From the NCBI GenBank assembly GCA_016463555.1, contig JAEMRB010000024.1, forward strand, positions 1,659 to 9,367: DNA of 7,709 nt, in the 5' to 3' direction. Made by a program: the position numbers and the translations under genes. The notes beneath the pieces were generated by a model. That model was not told the DNA's origin and did not search any database. It saw only the letters and a program-made list of their open reading frames with translations. Origin of the DNA: Chloroflexota bacterium (lineage in GTDB: Bacteria; Chloroflexota; Limnocylindria; Limnocylindrales; Limnocylindraceae). Below, in pieces: positions 1-6,746 of this stretch (position 1 is its first letter; each line of letters begins with the position of its first letter).

Positions 1-297
1 CCTGGCGTGAACGACGACATCCTGGAGGGGATCACCCGAGCGGGCATCATCGAGATTGCCGCAGAGCTCGGCATCCCCGTGGTGGAGCGACAGATCGACC
101 GAAGTGAGCTCTATATCGCCGACGAGATCTTCCTCGTGGGAACGGGCGCGCAGGTTTCGCCTGTGATTGAGGTCGATCACCGCTCCGTCGGTACTGGGAA
201 GATTGGCGAGCTAACGAAGCGAATTCAGAGCCGCTACTTTGACGCCGTGCGCGGCAAGGTGCCCGCCTACAAGCACTGGCTCACGCCGATCTACTAA
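1..297 (+). CDS. ilvE: Branched-chain-amino-acid aminotransferase, C-terminal part (5' end outside window)
   Basis: The last 98 residues of a fold-type IV PLP-dependent aminotransferase. The family transfers the amino group between glutamate and the 2-oxo acids of leucine, isoleucine and valine, the last step of branched-chain amino acid synthesis, in the cytosol. The reading frame is open from base 1, so the GTG at base 7 is an internal valine and the true start lies upstream. Visible family motifs are DILEGITR (the EGITR turn normally contacts the PLP phosphate), the block ERQIDRSELYIADEIFLVGT, GTGAQVSPV near the cofactor, and the closing HWLTPIY, all typical of bacterial IlvE. A D-amino-acid aminotransferase relative is less likely because the C-terminal block matches IlvE closely. 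The gene ends in TAA and converges on the LCP gene. Nothing in the fragment looks degraded. Confidence 0.9.
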   Translation, partial: PGVNDDILEGITRAGIIEIAAELGIPVVERQIDRSELYIADEIFLVGTGAQVSPVIEVDHRSVGTGKIGELTKRIQSRYFDAVRGKVPAYKHWLTPIY

Positions 298-300
298 ACC

Positions 301-321
301 GGGCGGCGCCCCTACGGGGTG
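301..321. terminator. Possible GC-rich hairpins between convergent ilvE and LCP genes
   Basis: Two overlapping inverted repeats sit at the meeting point of the two convergent genes. One is GGGC-GGC-GCCC (301-311). The other is a six-pair stem (307-312 with 316-321, loop TAC) that includes one G-T pair and overlaps the LCP stop codon (TAG on the minus strand at 314-312). They share bases, so both cannot form at once. Neither is followed by a convincing T-run on either strand; the minus strand has only GGTTT. A role as a weak bidirectional terminator or as a transcript 3'-end stabiliser is inference. Confidence 0.25.
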
Positions 322-1949
322 ACGGTTGGCACGTCGGCGCCAGTAATAATCTCCACATCGACCGTGACGGTTGCGTCATCGATCAGCGTTGCCTTCATGC
401 CGAGGAGTTGCTCAAGCAACGCGAGGGAGACGGGCATTCGCTGCTCCGCCCCGTTGTAGACGATGAATCGCGTCTTGAGCAGGCCGATCTCACCAGGTGT
501 GATGGCAGTTGGCGCTGACGCATCGAGACCGGCGCGGCTGAGCGCCGTCGCGAGCACTCCCGCCTCGCCCTTCCTCCCTGTGCCATTCAGTACCCAAATA
601 CGCGCCGCCTCCCTGGCGAGTGCCTCAGCCTCGCGCTCCTCCTTGGTTGGCTGTGCGCTGAACGCTTGCAGCACCGCGGCGCGAATCTTGGCCACATCTG
701 GGGTGATGATGTATCCACGGCTATCGGATCCGACAGTTTGATAGGTCGGCGGTGTGAAGACGAGGCTACGAATGCTCCCCGAGTCAATCTGGGCGATGAG
801 ATCTAAGAGGAGCGGGAGATCCTGCTGGGGGAAGTCGCTTTTGAGAGAATCCTTGAGCGCCGCTGCGAGTGAGGGGAGATTTCGCGTAATCGCCGCCATA
901 TCGCTCTGGGCCCGGATCGCGGTGATCACCTGCTGTTGCCGAGCGGCGCGATCAAAGTCGGAGCTGCCGTGTCGTGATCGGGCAAAGATCAGCGCCTCGG
1001 CACCATCCATGGCGTGCACGCCGGCGAGAACGTGGATTCGCGCATACTTGCCACCACCAAGGGGATACGAGTCATCCGTCACCGGATTTTTCGCCGTGAT
1101 GCGTACACCATCGAGAGCATCCACAATCTCTTGGAAGCCGGTGAAATTCACCATGAGCGAGTAGTCGATCGTCATACCGTAGAAGTTGCCGAGCATTTCA
1201 CGCAGGGCGGGCATAGGGCCGTCTGGGAAGACGTCCGCATTCTGACTTGCTGAGGTGTAGTAGGAGTTAATCTTGTTGCCATACGTTGCCCCGTACAGTC
1301 GCTGGGCGTTAGCGGGCACTGGAAAATCAACCGTGTCACGCGGAATGCTGAACATCGTGACGGTTCCATTGACTGGATCAACGCTGGCGACGATCAGGGT
1401 GTCGGTGTTGAAGGAGGTGCTCTCCCCACGTTGATCAATGCCGACGAGGAGCACGTTCAGGCGCTCCTTCCCATCCCAGCGTGGTGCAGGGGTCGCACCT
1501 GGTGTCTCGGTGCCAGAAGAGAAGATGCCGCCGACGAGCTCCGATGCCGTGGCGACATAGCCGCCCAGGATGAGGTGGAGCGAGAGGGCGGCCACGAGCG
1601 AGAGGGCGAGGCCGGCGAACGAGGTGCCAATTGCGCGGAGTCCACTCTCTCGCTGCACGGCCCCGCGCCATGCGTCAGCAGCTGCGACTCCACGCCAGAC
1701 CGCAAGCAGAATGTTGAGAATGCCAGCTGCACTCAGCCCGAAGGGGGTGATGAGGAGGCCGACGAGGCCTGGCAGGCCATCCGCTGCCACGATGCCGCCT
1801 ACCAGTGCCAGCAGGAGGGTGGGCGGCGCGAGGAAGAGGAGTGCCGCTCGCCAGCGCCGCTCATAGAGGTGCCCGAACCCTGGCACGAGGAGCGAAAAGA
1901 CAGCCGCCGCGAAGGCTGAGCGTCGTGGAGTCTCAGTCGGTTGGCTCAT
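312..1949 (-). CDS. LCP (LytR-CpsA-Psr) family cell-wall glycopolymer ligase with LytR_C domain
   Basis: A 545-residue membrane protein of the LCP family, whose members transfer undecaprenyl-linked glycopolymers (teichoic acids, capsule, arabinogalactan-type polymers) onto peptidoglycan outside the membrane. Residues 12-135 are hydrophobic and look like about four membrane segments, starting with a VPGFGHLYERRWR loop. The LCP domain spans about 165-343, with LLVGIDQRG (167-175), NTDTLIV (181-187), SIPRDT (201-206), KINSYY (225-230) and the Arg-rich FARSRHGSSDFDRAARQQ (321-338). These carry the Asp and Arg residues that bind the lipid pyrophosphate and Mg2+. A charged linker leads to a LytR_C domain (about 451-535, starting IWVLNGTG). 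The start is uncertain. ATG at 1949 (MSQPTET) is used here because a TANNNT box lies 7 bases upstream; ATG at 1961 has AAGG four bases upstream; a TTG at 2030 extends the frame by a tail that looks non-coding. It is divergent from ileS. The polymer substrate cannot be told from sequence. Confidence 0.9.
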   Translation of the reverse strand: MSQPTETPRRSAFAAAVFSLLVPGFGHLYERRWRAALLFLAPPTLLLALVGGIVAADGLPGLVGLLITPFGLSAAGILNILLAVWRGVAAADAWRGAVQRESGLRAIGTSFAGLALSLVAALSLHLILGGYVATASELVGGIFSSGTETPGATPAPRWDGKERLNVLLVGIDQRGESTSFNTDTLIVASVDPVNGTVTMFSIPRDTVDFPVPANAQRLYGATYGNKINSYYTSASQNADVFPDGPMPALREMLGNFYGMTIDYSLMVNFTGFQEIVDALDGVRITAKNPVTDDSYPLGGGKYARIHVLAGVHAMDGAEALIFARSRHGSSDFDRAARQQQVITAIRAQSDMAAITRNLPSLAAALKDSLKSDFPQQDLPLLLDLIAQIDSGSIRSLVFTPPTYQTVGSDSRGYIITPDVAKIRAAVLQAFSAQPTKEEREAEALAREAARIWVLNGTGRKGEAGVLATALSRAGLDASAPTAITPGEIGLLKTRFIVYNGAEQRMPVSLALLEQLLGMKATLIDDATVTVDVEIITGADVPTVTP

Positions 1950-1956
1950 AACGGGA

Positions 1957-1962
1957 ACCATA
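1957..1962 (-). promoter_or_regulatory. Candidate -10 box for the LCP gene, placed for a leaderless transcript
   Basis: On the minus strand TATGGT matches the TANNNT pattern and is followed by exactly 7 bases (TCCCGTT) and then the ATG at 1949. That spacing would put the transcription start at or next to the A of the start codon. There is no recognisable -35 box about 17 bases upstream, where the sequence is C-rich. If this promoter is real, the alternative ATG at 1961, which overlaps the box, would not be used. The match to TANNNT is seen in the sequence; the promoter function is inferred. Confidence 0.3.
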
Positions 1963-1977
1963 CCGCCTTGCGGAGAA

Positions 1978-1991
1978 GGGGGGTGCCCCCC
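1978..1991. promoter_or_regulatory. Short GC hairpin in the divergent LCP/ileS spacer
   Basis: GGGGG-GTGC-CCCCC forms a five-pair G/C stem with a four-base loop in the middle of the 80-base spacer that must hold the control regions of both divergent genes. There is no T-run, so it is not a standard terminator. The spacer is far too short for a T-box leader, which controls ileS in some other bacteria. The hairpin may be a protein-binding site or only a by-product of G/C runs. Confidence 0.2.
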
Positions 1992-2010
1992 GTTTGCCAT
2001 GTCGGGGGTG

Positions 2011-2021
2011 GCGTGGCACGC
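2011..2021. promoter_or_regulatory. Small palindrome just upstream of the ileS start
   Basis: GCGTG-G-CACGC is a perfect 5+1+5 inverted repeat ending 8 bases before the ileS ATG. Its position, close to where an ileS promoter or transcript start would lie, would suit an operator or a 5'-end structure. It is short enough to arise by chance in GC-rich DNA. Confidence 0.15.
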
Positions 2022-2029
2022 TCCTCTCA

Positions 2030-5000
2030 ATGTTCAACCCTGTTGATTCGAAGCCTGACCTGATCAGCCTGGAGCACCAGATGCTGGCGCGTTGGCGTGC
2101 CGAGGGAACATTTGAGCGCCTCCGCGCGCAGACGGCCGGCGGCGAGCCTTGGTCCTTCCTCGATGGCCCAATCACCGCGAACAATCCAATGGGCGTTCAT
2201 CACGCCTGGGGCCGCACCTATAAGGATCTCTTCCAGCGCTTCCGTGCGTCGCTCGGACACGAGCTACGTTGGCAGCAAGGGTTTGACTGCCAGGGCCTAT
2301 GGGTAGAAGTGAACGTAGAGAAAGAGCTTGGACTCACCTCAAAGCGACAGATCGAGGAGCGCGGCCTCGCGGAGTTCATCCAGCTCTGTAAGCAGCGCGT
2401 GCTCACCTACGCCGCGCGACAGACCGAGCAGTCGATTCGACTCGGCATGTGGATGGATTGGAACGACCCAGCCGATCTCCTGCGCCTGCGTGACGCACTA
2501 AGCGACGCACCGGGGCAAGAGATGGCGATTGCTGGCGCCACTGGAGAGGTTCACGGAACGCCAGAGGGGCTCATCGGACAACTCGGTTCGCCCGAGGTTG
2601 GCGGCTCGTACTTCACCTTCTCGGATGAGAACAACGACCTGATCTGGAGCTTCCTGGCCGAATGCAACCGCCGCGGCTGGCTCTACAAGGGGAGTGACAG
2701 CATGCCGTGGTGCACACGGTGCGGCACCGGTATCAGTCAGCACGAGATGACGGAGGGGTACGCCGATCGCGACGACCCATCCGCCTACTTCGGCTTTCCA
2801 CTCGTTGATCGGCCCGGTGAGGAGCTCCTCGCCTGGACAACAACACCGTGGACCATTCCGGCTAACGTCGCCGCTGCGGTGAGCCCAACACTCTCCTATG
2901 AACTTGTGGAATTTGACGGGCGCAAGATGTGGATCGGCGCAACGCGCCGCGTCGCCGCACTCGGCGGTGGCGCACCTCGTGCCAAGGTGCTTGAGACCAA
3001 GCAGGGGAGCGAGCTGGTGGGGTGGCGCTACCGCGCCACGTTCGACGCCGCCCCAGCCGTATCCGCAGCACTCGGCCCAGATGGTGCCGCACACCGTGTG
3101 ATCTCGTGGAGCGACGTTGGCGCAGAGGAGGGGACGAGCATCGTGCACATCGCCCCTGCCTGCGGCAGCGAGGACCACGCGCTCTGCATCACCGAAGGAC
3201 TGCCGATGATTGCGCCGATTGATGAGAGCGGTATCTACCTTGAGGGGTTCAACGATCTCAGCGGTAAGGACTGGCTCGCTGTTGCCGATCTTGTCTTTGC
3301 TGCCCTTGAGCAGAGCGGGAGCCTCTTGCGTCGAGAGAAGATCACGCACCGCTATCCGCACTGTTGGCGCTGCGCAACACCACTCGCCTTCCGACTCGTC
3401 GACGAGTGGTTTATCAGCATGGGCGCCACCTACGAGAAGCCACGCGAGCAGCTCAGCGCCGCGGAGAAGGCGGGAAGCCTGCGCTACCAGATCATGGATG
3501 TCGTCGACAACATCTCGTGGCTCCCATCCTTCGGACACGATCGCGAGCTCGACTGGCTCCGCAACATGAGCGACTGGATGATCTCGAAGAAGCGCTATTG
3601 GGGGCTCGCGCTGCCAATCTACGAGTGCGAAGGGTGCGGCGCTGTAGAGGTGCTTGGGTCGCGAGCCGAGCTCGAGGGGCGCGCCGTTGCAGGGCTCGAC
3701 GCCCTGGCGGGGCATAGCCCCCACCGGCCATACATCGATGAGGTTCGTATCGCCTGTGCGAAGTGCGGTGGCGAGGTGCAGCGCGTCCCCGACGTTGGCA
3801 ATCCGTGGCTCGATGCGGGGATCGTCTCGCTCTCCACGATGCGCTATCGCAGCGATCCCGAGTACTGGAAGCGCTGGTTCCCAGCGGATCTGATTACGGA
3901 GAGCTTCCCTGGTCAGTTCCGCAACTGGTTCTACTCGTTGCTCGCTATGTCGACGGTTATGGTCGGGAGCGAGCCAACGAAGACCGTGTTTGGCTACGGA
4001 CTCGTCTTTGCGGAAGATGGTCGCCAGATGCACAAGAGCTGGGGCAACTCCATTGAATTCGATGAGGCGGCGGATCGCATGGGCGCTGATGTGATGCGAT
4101 GGCTCTTCGCCGGTTCGCGCCCCGAAGAGAACGTGCACTTCGGCTGGAACGGGGCGGATGAGGCACGCCGTAAGCTCCTCGTGCTCTGGAACGTCTACGC
4201 CTTCCACATCGGTTACGCGAACAGTGCTGGCTGGCGCCCAGGGGGCGTGGCGAGCCCAGTGGCCGATCGGGGCGCCATGGACCGCTGGATCCTGAGTCGC
4301 ACCGCCGACCTCGTCTCGACCGTGGAGGGGGCACTCCGGAACTACGACGCCCAGTCGGCCGTCGCACGTCTTGAAGCGGCGATCGACGAGCTCTCCACCT
4401 GGTACCTCCGTCGCTCTCGCGACCGCTTCGACCTCTCCACCGCTGAGGTGGATCGAAACGATGCCTTCGCCACCCTTCATGAGGCGCTGCTGACGCTGTT
4501 GCAGGCGGCATCGTCGATTGCTCCGATGCTCACCGACGCCATCTACACCAACCTTGTGGCCGACGGTGCGACCAGCAGCATTCATCTCCAGCCGTGGCCG
4601 CGCGAACGTGTGCAGAGCTGGCGTGACCAGGCTCTTGAAGATTCAATGAGCCGGGTGATTCGCGCCGCCGAACTTGGGCGCTCCGTGCGCAGCGCTGCCG
4701 CCATCCGCACACGTCAACCGCTCGCACTGGCGCGCGTCGTCTTTGGCGGCGAAACCCCACACGCTGAACTACTCGAGATCCTTGCGGACGAACTGAACGT
4801 CAAGCGAGTTGAGTCGGTCACCGATGCCTCCGGCCTCTTTGAGCGCAAGGTGAAGGTGCTCTTGCCGAAGGTTGGGAAGCGACTTGGCGACAAGTTGCAA
4901 GCGGTACTTGCCGCAGCGCGCTCCGGTTCTGTGGAGTTCCTCACTGGTGGCGCCGTACGTATTGAGGGGCTTGAATTTGCACCAGACGAGATCGAGATCC

Positions 5001-5338
5001 AGGCGATCCCACGTGAGGGTGGCTTCGTTGCTGAAGGGGGCGGACTGGTTGTTGAGCTTGAGACGGCCCTGACACCAGAACTTATCGCAGAGGGTGACGT
5101 CCGCGAGCTCTCCCGTGCGGTGCAGGACCTGCGCAAGCGTGCTGGGCTGCAGATCGGCGATCCGATCAGCCTCTATCTGCCCGAATCGGCGCGGTCGCTT
5201 GCCCCATACACAGAGCAGCTCACGCACAGTGTTGGTGCGCGCTCGATTGAGTTTGGGGCCACCGCCGGTGACGTTGCGGATCAGATCGAGCTCTCCTTCG
5301 GTGACACCGCCTTCTCGTTCCGCCGGTCTGCCGGATGA
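2030..5338 (+). CDS. ileS: Isoleucyl-tRNA synthetase with altered HIGH and KMSKS motifs
   Basis: A 1102-residue class I enzyme that activates isoleucine with ATP and charges tRNA-Ile in the cytosol. The HIGH region reads DGPITANNPMGVHHAWGR, so HIGH is GVHH (55-58). KMSKS is QMHKS (666-670), keeping the second Lys and the Ser. After WMDWNDP there is an insertion of about 43 residues (148-190) before GGSYFTF. The CP1 editing domain has WTTTPWT (269-275) and HIAPACGSEDH with Asp382 in the usual catalytic place. Cysteine pairs lie at 228/231, 445/448, 533/536 and 576/579; the last two pairs resemble a zinc site. The SDWMISKKRYWG block (W516) and a C-terminal EGDVREL...LRKRAGL block (about 1017-1046) confirm the family. 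ATG at 2030 is preferred: an in-frame TTG at 1994 adds 12 poor residues and lies just after the hairpin. No Shine-Dalgarno precedes 2030 (the sequence is CTCCTCTCA), so the transcript may be leaderless. ValRS or LeuRS is unlikely given the IleRS-type blocks. Confidence 0.95.
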   Translation: MFNPVDSKPDLISLEHQMLARWRAEGTFERLRAQTAGGEPWSFLDGPITANNPMGVHHAWGRTYKDLFQRFRASLGHELRWQQGFDCQGLWVEVNVEKELGLTSKRQIEERGLAEFIQLCKQRVLTYAARQTEQSIRLGMWMDWNDPADLLRLRDALSDAPGQEMAIAGATGEVHGTPEGLIGQLGSPEVGGSYFTFSDENNDLIWSFLAECNRRGWLYKGSDSMPWCTRCGTGISQHEMTEGYADRDDPSAYFGFPLVDRPGEELLAWTTTPWTIPANVAAAVSPTLSYELVEFDGRKMWIGATRRVAALGGGAPRAKVLETKQGSELVGWRYRATFDAAPAVSAALGPDGAAHRVISWSDVGAEEGTSIVHIAPACGSEDHALCITEGLPMIAPIDESGIYLEGFNDLSGKDWLAVADLVFAALEQSGSLLRREKITHRYPHCWRCATPLAFRLVDEWFISMGATYEKPREQLSAAEKAGSLRYQIMDVVDNISWLPSFGHDRELDWLRNMSDWMISKKRYWGLALPIYECEGCGAVEVLGSRAELEGRAVAGLDALAGHSPHRPYIDEVRIACAKCGGEVQRVPDVGNPWLDAGIVSLSTMRYRSDPEYWKRWFPADLITESFPGQFRNWFYSLLAMSTVMVGSEPTKTVFGYGLVFAEDGRQMHKSWGNSIEFDEAADRMGADVMRWLFAGSRPEENVHFGWNGADEARRKLLVLWNVYAFHIGYANSAGWRPGGVASPVADRGAMDRWILSRTADLVSTVEGALRNYDAQSAVARLEAAIDELSTWYLRRSRDRFDLSTAEVDRNDAFATLHEALLTLLQAASSIAPMLTDAIYTNLVADGATSSIHLQPWPRERVQSWRDQALEDSMSRVIRAAELGRSVRSAAAIRTRQPLALARVVFGGETPHAELLEILADELNVKRVESVTDASGLFERKVKVLLPKVGKRLGDKLQAVLAAARSGSVEFLTGGAVRIEGLEFAPDEIEIQAIPREGGFVAEGGGLVVELETALTPELIAEGDVRELSRAVQDLRKRAGLQIGDPISLYLPESARSLAPYTEQLTHSVGARSIEFGATAGDVADQIELSFGDTAFSFRRSAG

Positions 5339-5805
5339 GGCGGGCCACACTCGCACTCATCGCGCTCGCACTCATCGCAGCGGATCGAGCATCAAAGATG
5401 CTGGTGGACGGCATGGATCTTGCGGTCCCACATCAGCTGATCGGTTCGCTCCTGCAGATCATCCGCGGTGAGAATAGTGGCGGCCTCTTCGGCATCGTGC
5501 AGGGGAGTGCTCCGCTCCTCGCCGCCCTCAGCATCGGGGTCATCGTTGCCTTGGTGATCTACCACGAGCGTGAGCGACTTCCTCGGGTTACCCCTCTGAC
5601 GGTTGGGGTTGGGCTGCTCATTGGTGGCGCGATTGGCAACCTGATTGACCGCTTGGCATTTGGCTATGTGCTTGATTTCATTGACGTCGGCGTGGGAACC
5701 CTGCGATTCTGGACCTTCAACATCGCCGATGCAGGGATCAGCTTCGGCATCGTGATCTTGCTCGTGGATACCTTGTGGCGCTCCCGTAGTACGGTTCGCA
5801 GATGA
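5335..5805 (+). CDS. lspA: Lipoprotein signal peptidase II
   Basis: A 156-residue polytopic membrane aspartyl protease that cleaves the signal peptide of diacylglyceryl-modified prolipoproteins ahead of the lipidated cysteine. Four hydrophobic segments are visible at about 5-16, 59-76, 85-101 and 129-145. Family motifs in order are ADRASK (16-21, the D-x-x-x-K block), ENSGGLFGI (46-54), GNLIDR (101-106), VLDFID (112-117) and FNIADAGIS (128-136). The catalytic aspartates should be Asp114 and Asp132, aligning with the VxDF and NxAD residues of known structures. The length is slightly below the usual 160-170 residues. The ATG overlaps the ileS stop in ATGA and no Shine-Dalgarno is visible, so translation probably depends on ribosomes finishing ileS. 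The ileS-lspA order is common in many bacteria. Confidence 0.95.
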   Translation: MRRATLALIALALIAADRASKMLVDGMDLAVPHQLIGSLLQIIRGENSGGLFGIVQGSAPLLAALSIGVIVALVIYHERERLPRVTPLTVGVGLLIGGAIGNLIDRLAFGYVLDFIDVGVGTLRFWTFNIADAGISFGIVILLVDTLWRSRSTVRR

Positions 5806-6746
5806 GTGAGGCGCGTGAGCTAGATCTGCCGATCCCGCCAGAGGCGGCGCGGCAGCGTGCTGACCGGTTTGTCGCAGACAGGAGTGGGCTCTCTCGCTCG
5901 TTTGTGCAGAGACTCATCTCCGAGGGCCATCTCACAATGGGTGGTCTCATCGTACGTGCCAGCTCCACGCTCGTTGCGGGGCAGACACTGCACCTTGTGA
6001 TTCCACCGGTGAGCGAAACGACGGTGCTCGCCGAAGATATTCCGCTCACTGTGGTTTACGAAGACGAGGACATCGTGGTGGTGAATAAGCCTGCAGGCCT
6101 CGTGGTGCATCCGGCACCGGGGCATGCAACGGGAACGCTTGTGAATGCGCTGCTGCACCATGTCGAAGATTTGCCTGGGATTGCCGGCGTCGCGCGTCCT
6201 GGACTCGTGCATCGGCTCGACAAAGACACCAGTGGACTCTTGATCGTTGCGAAGGGTGACGTGGCGCAGCTGAGCCTGATGGCGCAGTTGAAGGCGCGGC
6301 GCATCAAGAAGACCTACCTCGCCCTTGTGCAAGGTTCGGTAGCCGCCGAGCTGGGGCGCATCGAGGCACCGATTGGGCGAGACCCGAATGAGCGCAAGCG
6401 TATGGCGGTGGTCGCAGGTGGTCGCGAGGCGACGACGGGGTATCGGGTTCGCGAGCGATTCCCGGGCTGGACACTGCTGGAAGTGGACCTCATCACCGGC
6501 CGCACCCATCAGATTCGCGTGCACCTGACGGAGATTGGACACCCGATCGCCGGAGACCCAACCTATGGGAACGGCACCAGCCGACGCGGTCCCGATACGA
6601 CAACGCGCCTCTTCCTACACGCCTGGAAGATCGTCTTTGCTCACCCGCGGGATGGGCGTCTGATGCGCCTTGAGGCCGAGCTCCCCGCCGACCTGCAGGC
6701 GCCCCTTGATGCGCTACGGTTGCACTCCAGCAGAGGGGAGGGGTGA
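5802..6746 (+). CDS. RluA-family 23S rRNA/tRNA pseudouridine synthase (RluD-like)
   Basis: A 314-residue enzyme that isomerises uridine to pseudouridine in structured RNA. An N-terminal S4 RNA-binding domain covers about 16-75 (ARQRADRF...LSRSFVQRLISEGHL). The catalytic domain follows, with VVNKPAGLVVHPAPGH (93-108), the signature HRLDKDTSGLL (137-147) containing the catalytic Asp140, KKTYLALVQG, and TGRTHQIRVHL (232-242) near the C-terminus. The S4 domain plus these motifs fit the RluC/RluD group; RluD modifies helix 69 of 23S rRNA in E. coli. I leave the symbol empty because paralogues cannot be separated by eye. The ATG overlaps the lspA stop (ATGA), again with no clear Shine-Dalgarno. The lspA-rluD pairing is widespread in Gram-positive bacteria. 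Confidence 0.93.
   Translation: MSEARELDLPIPPEAARQRADRFVADRSGLSRSFVQRLISEGHLTMGGLIVRASSTLVAGQTLHLVIPPVSETTVLAEDIPLTVVYEDEDIVVVNKPAGLVVHPAPGHATGTLVNALLHHVEDLPGIAGVARPGLVHRLDKDTSGLLIVAKGDVAQLSLMAQLKARRIKKTYLALVQGSVAAELGRIEAPIGRDPNERKRMAVVAGGREATTGYRVRERFPGWTLLEVDLITGRTHQIRVHLTEIGHPIAGDPTYGNGTSRRGPDTTTRLFLHAWKIVFAHPRDGRLMRLEAELPADLQAPLDALRLHSSRGEG
6733..6743 (+). promoter_or_regulatory. Strong ribosome binding site for gmk
   Basis: GAGGGGAGGGG within the last codons of the pseudouridine synthase gene contains GGAGG (6737-6741) four bases, and GAGGGG seven bases, before the ATG at 6746. It is the only clear Shine-Dalgarno sequence among the five cluster genes. It favours ATG 6746 over the GTG at 6743, which sits directly against the purine run. 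Confidence 0.6.

Noticed and set aside
1431..1919. A 162-codon plus-strand frame opposite the LCP N-terminus
   Set aside because: Its Glu/Arg-rich composition is what the complement of a hydrophobic membrane region yields; no motif or start signal.
1950..2029. T-box or other riboswitch leader for ileS
   Set aside because: The spacer is only 80 bases, with no specifier stem or antiterminator T-box sequence visible; only small GC hairpins are present.
1994..2029. TTG at 1994 as the ileS start
   Set aside because: The extra 12 residues (PCRGWRGT...) do not resemble an IleRS N-terminus, and the usual IleRS opening follows ATG 2030 closely.
2498..4585. A 695-codon open frame on the minus strand inside ileS
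   Set aside because: It is fully antisense to a well-supported IleRS frame and its translation shows no recognisable domain. Long antisense frames are common in GC-rich genes, where stop codons are rare on the opposite strand.
4769..5356. A 195-codon minus-strand frame across the ileS/lspA junction
   Set aside because: It is antisense to the conserved IleRS C-terminal block and the lspA start, and its protein resembles nothing I know.
5820..6542. A 240-codon minus-strand frame opposite the pseudouridine synthase
   Set aside because: It mirrors a gene with complete catalytic motifs, has no family features and no ribosome site; treated as a shadow.
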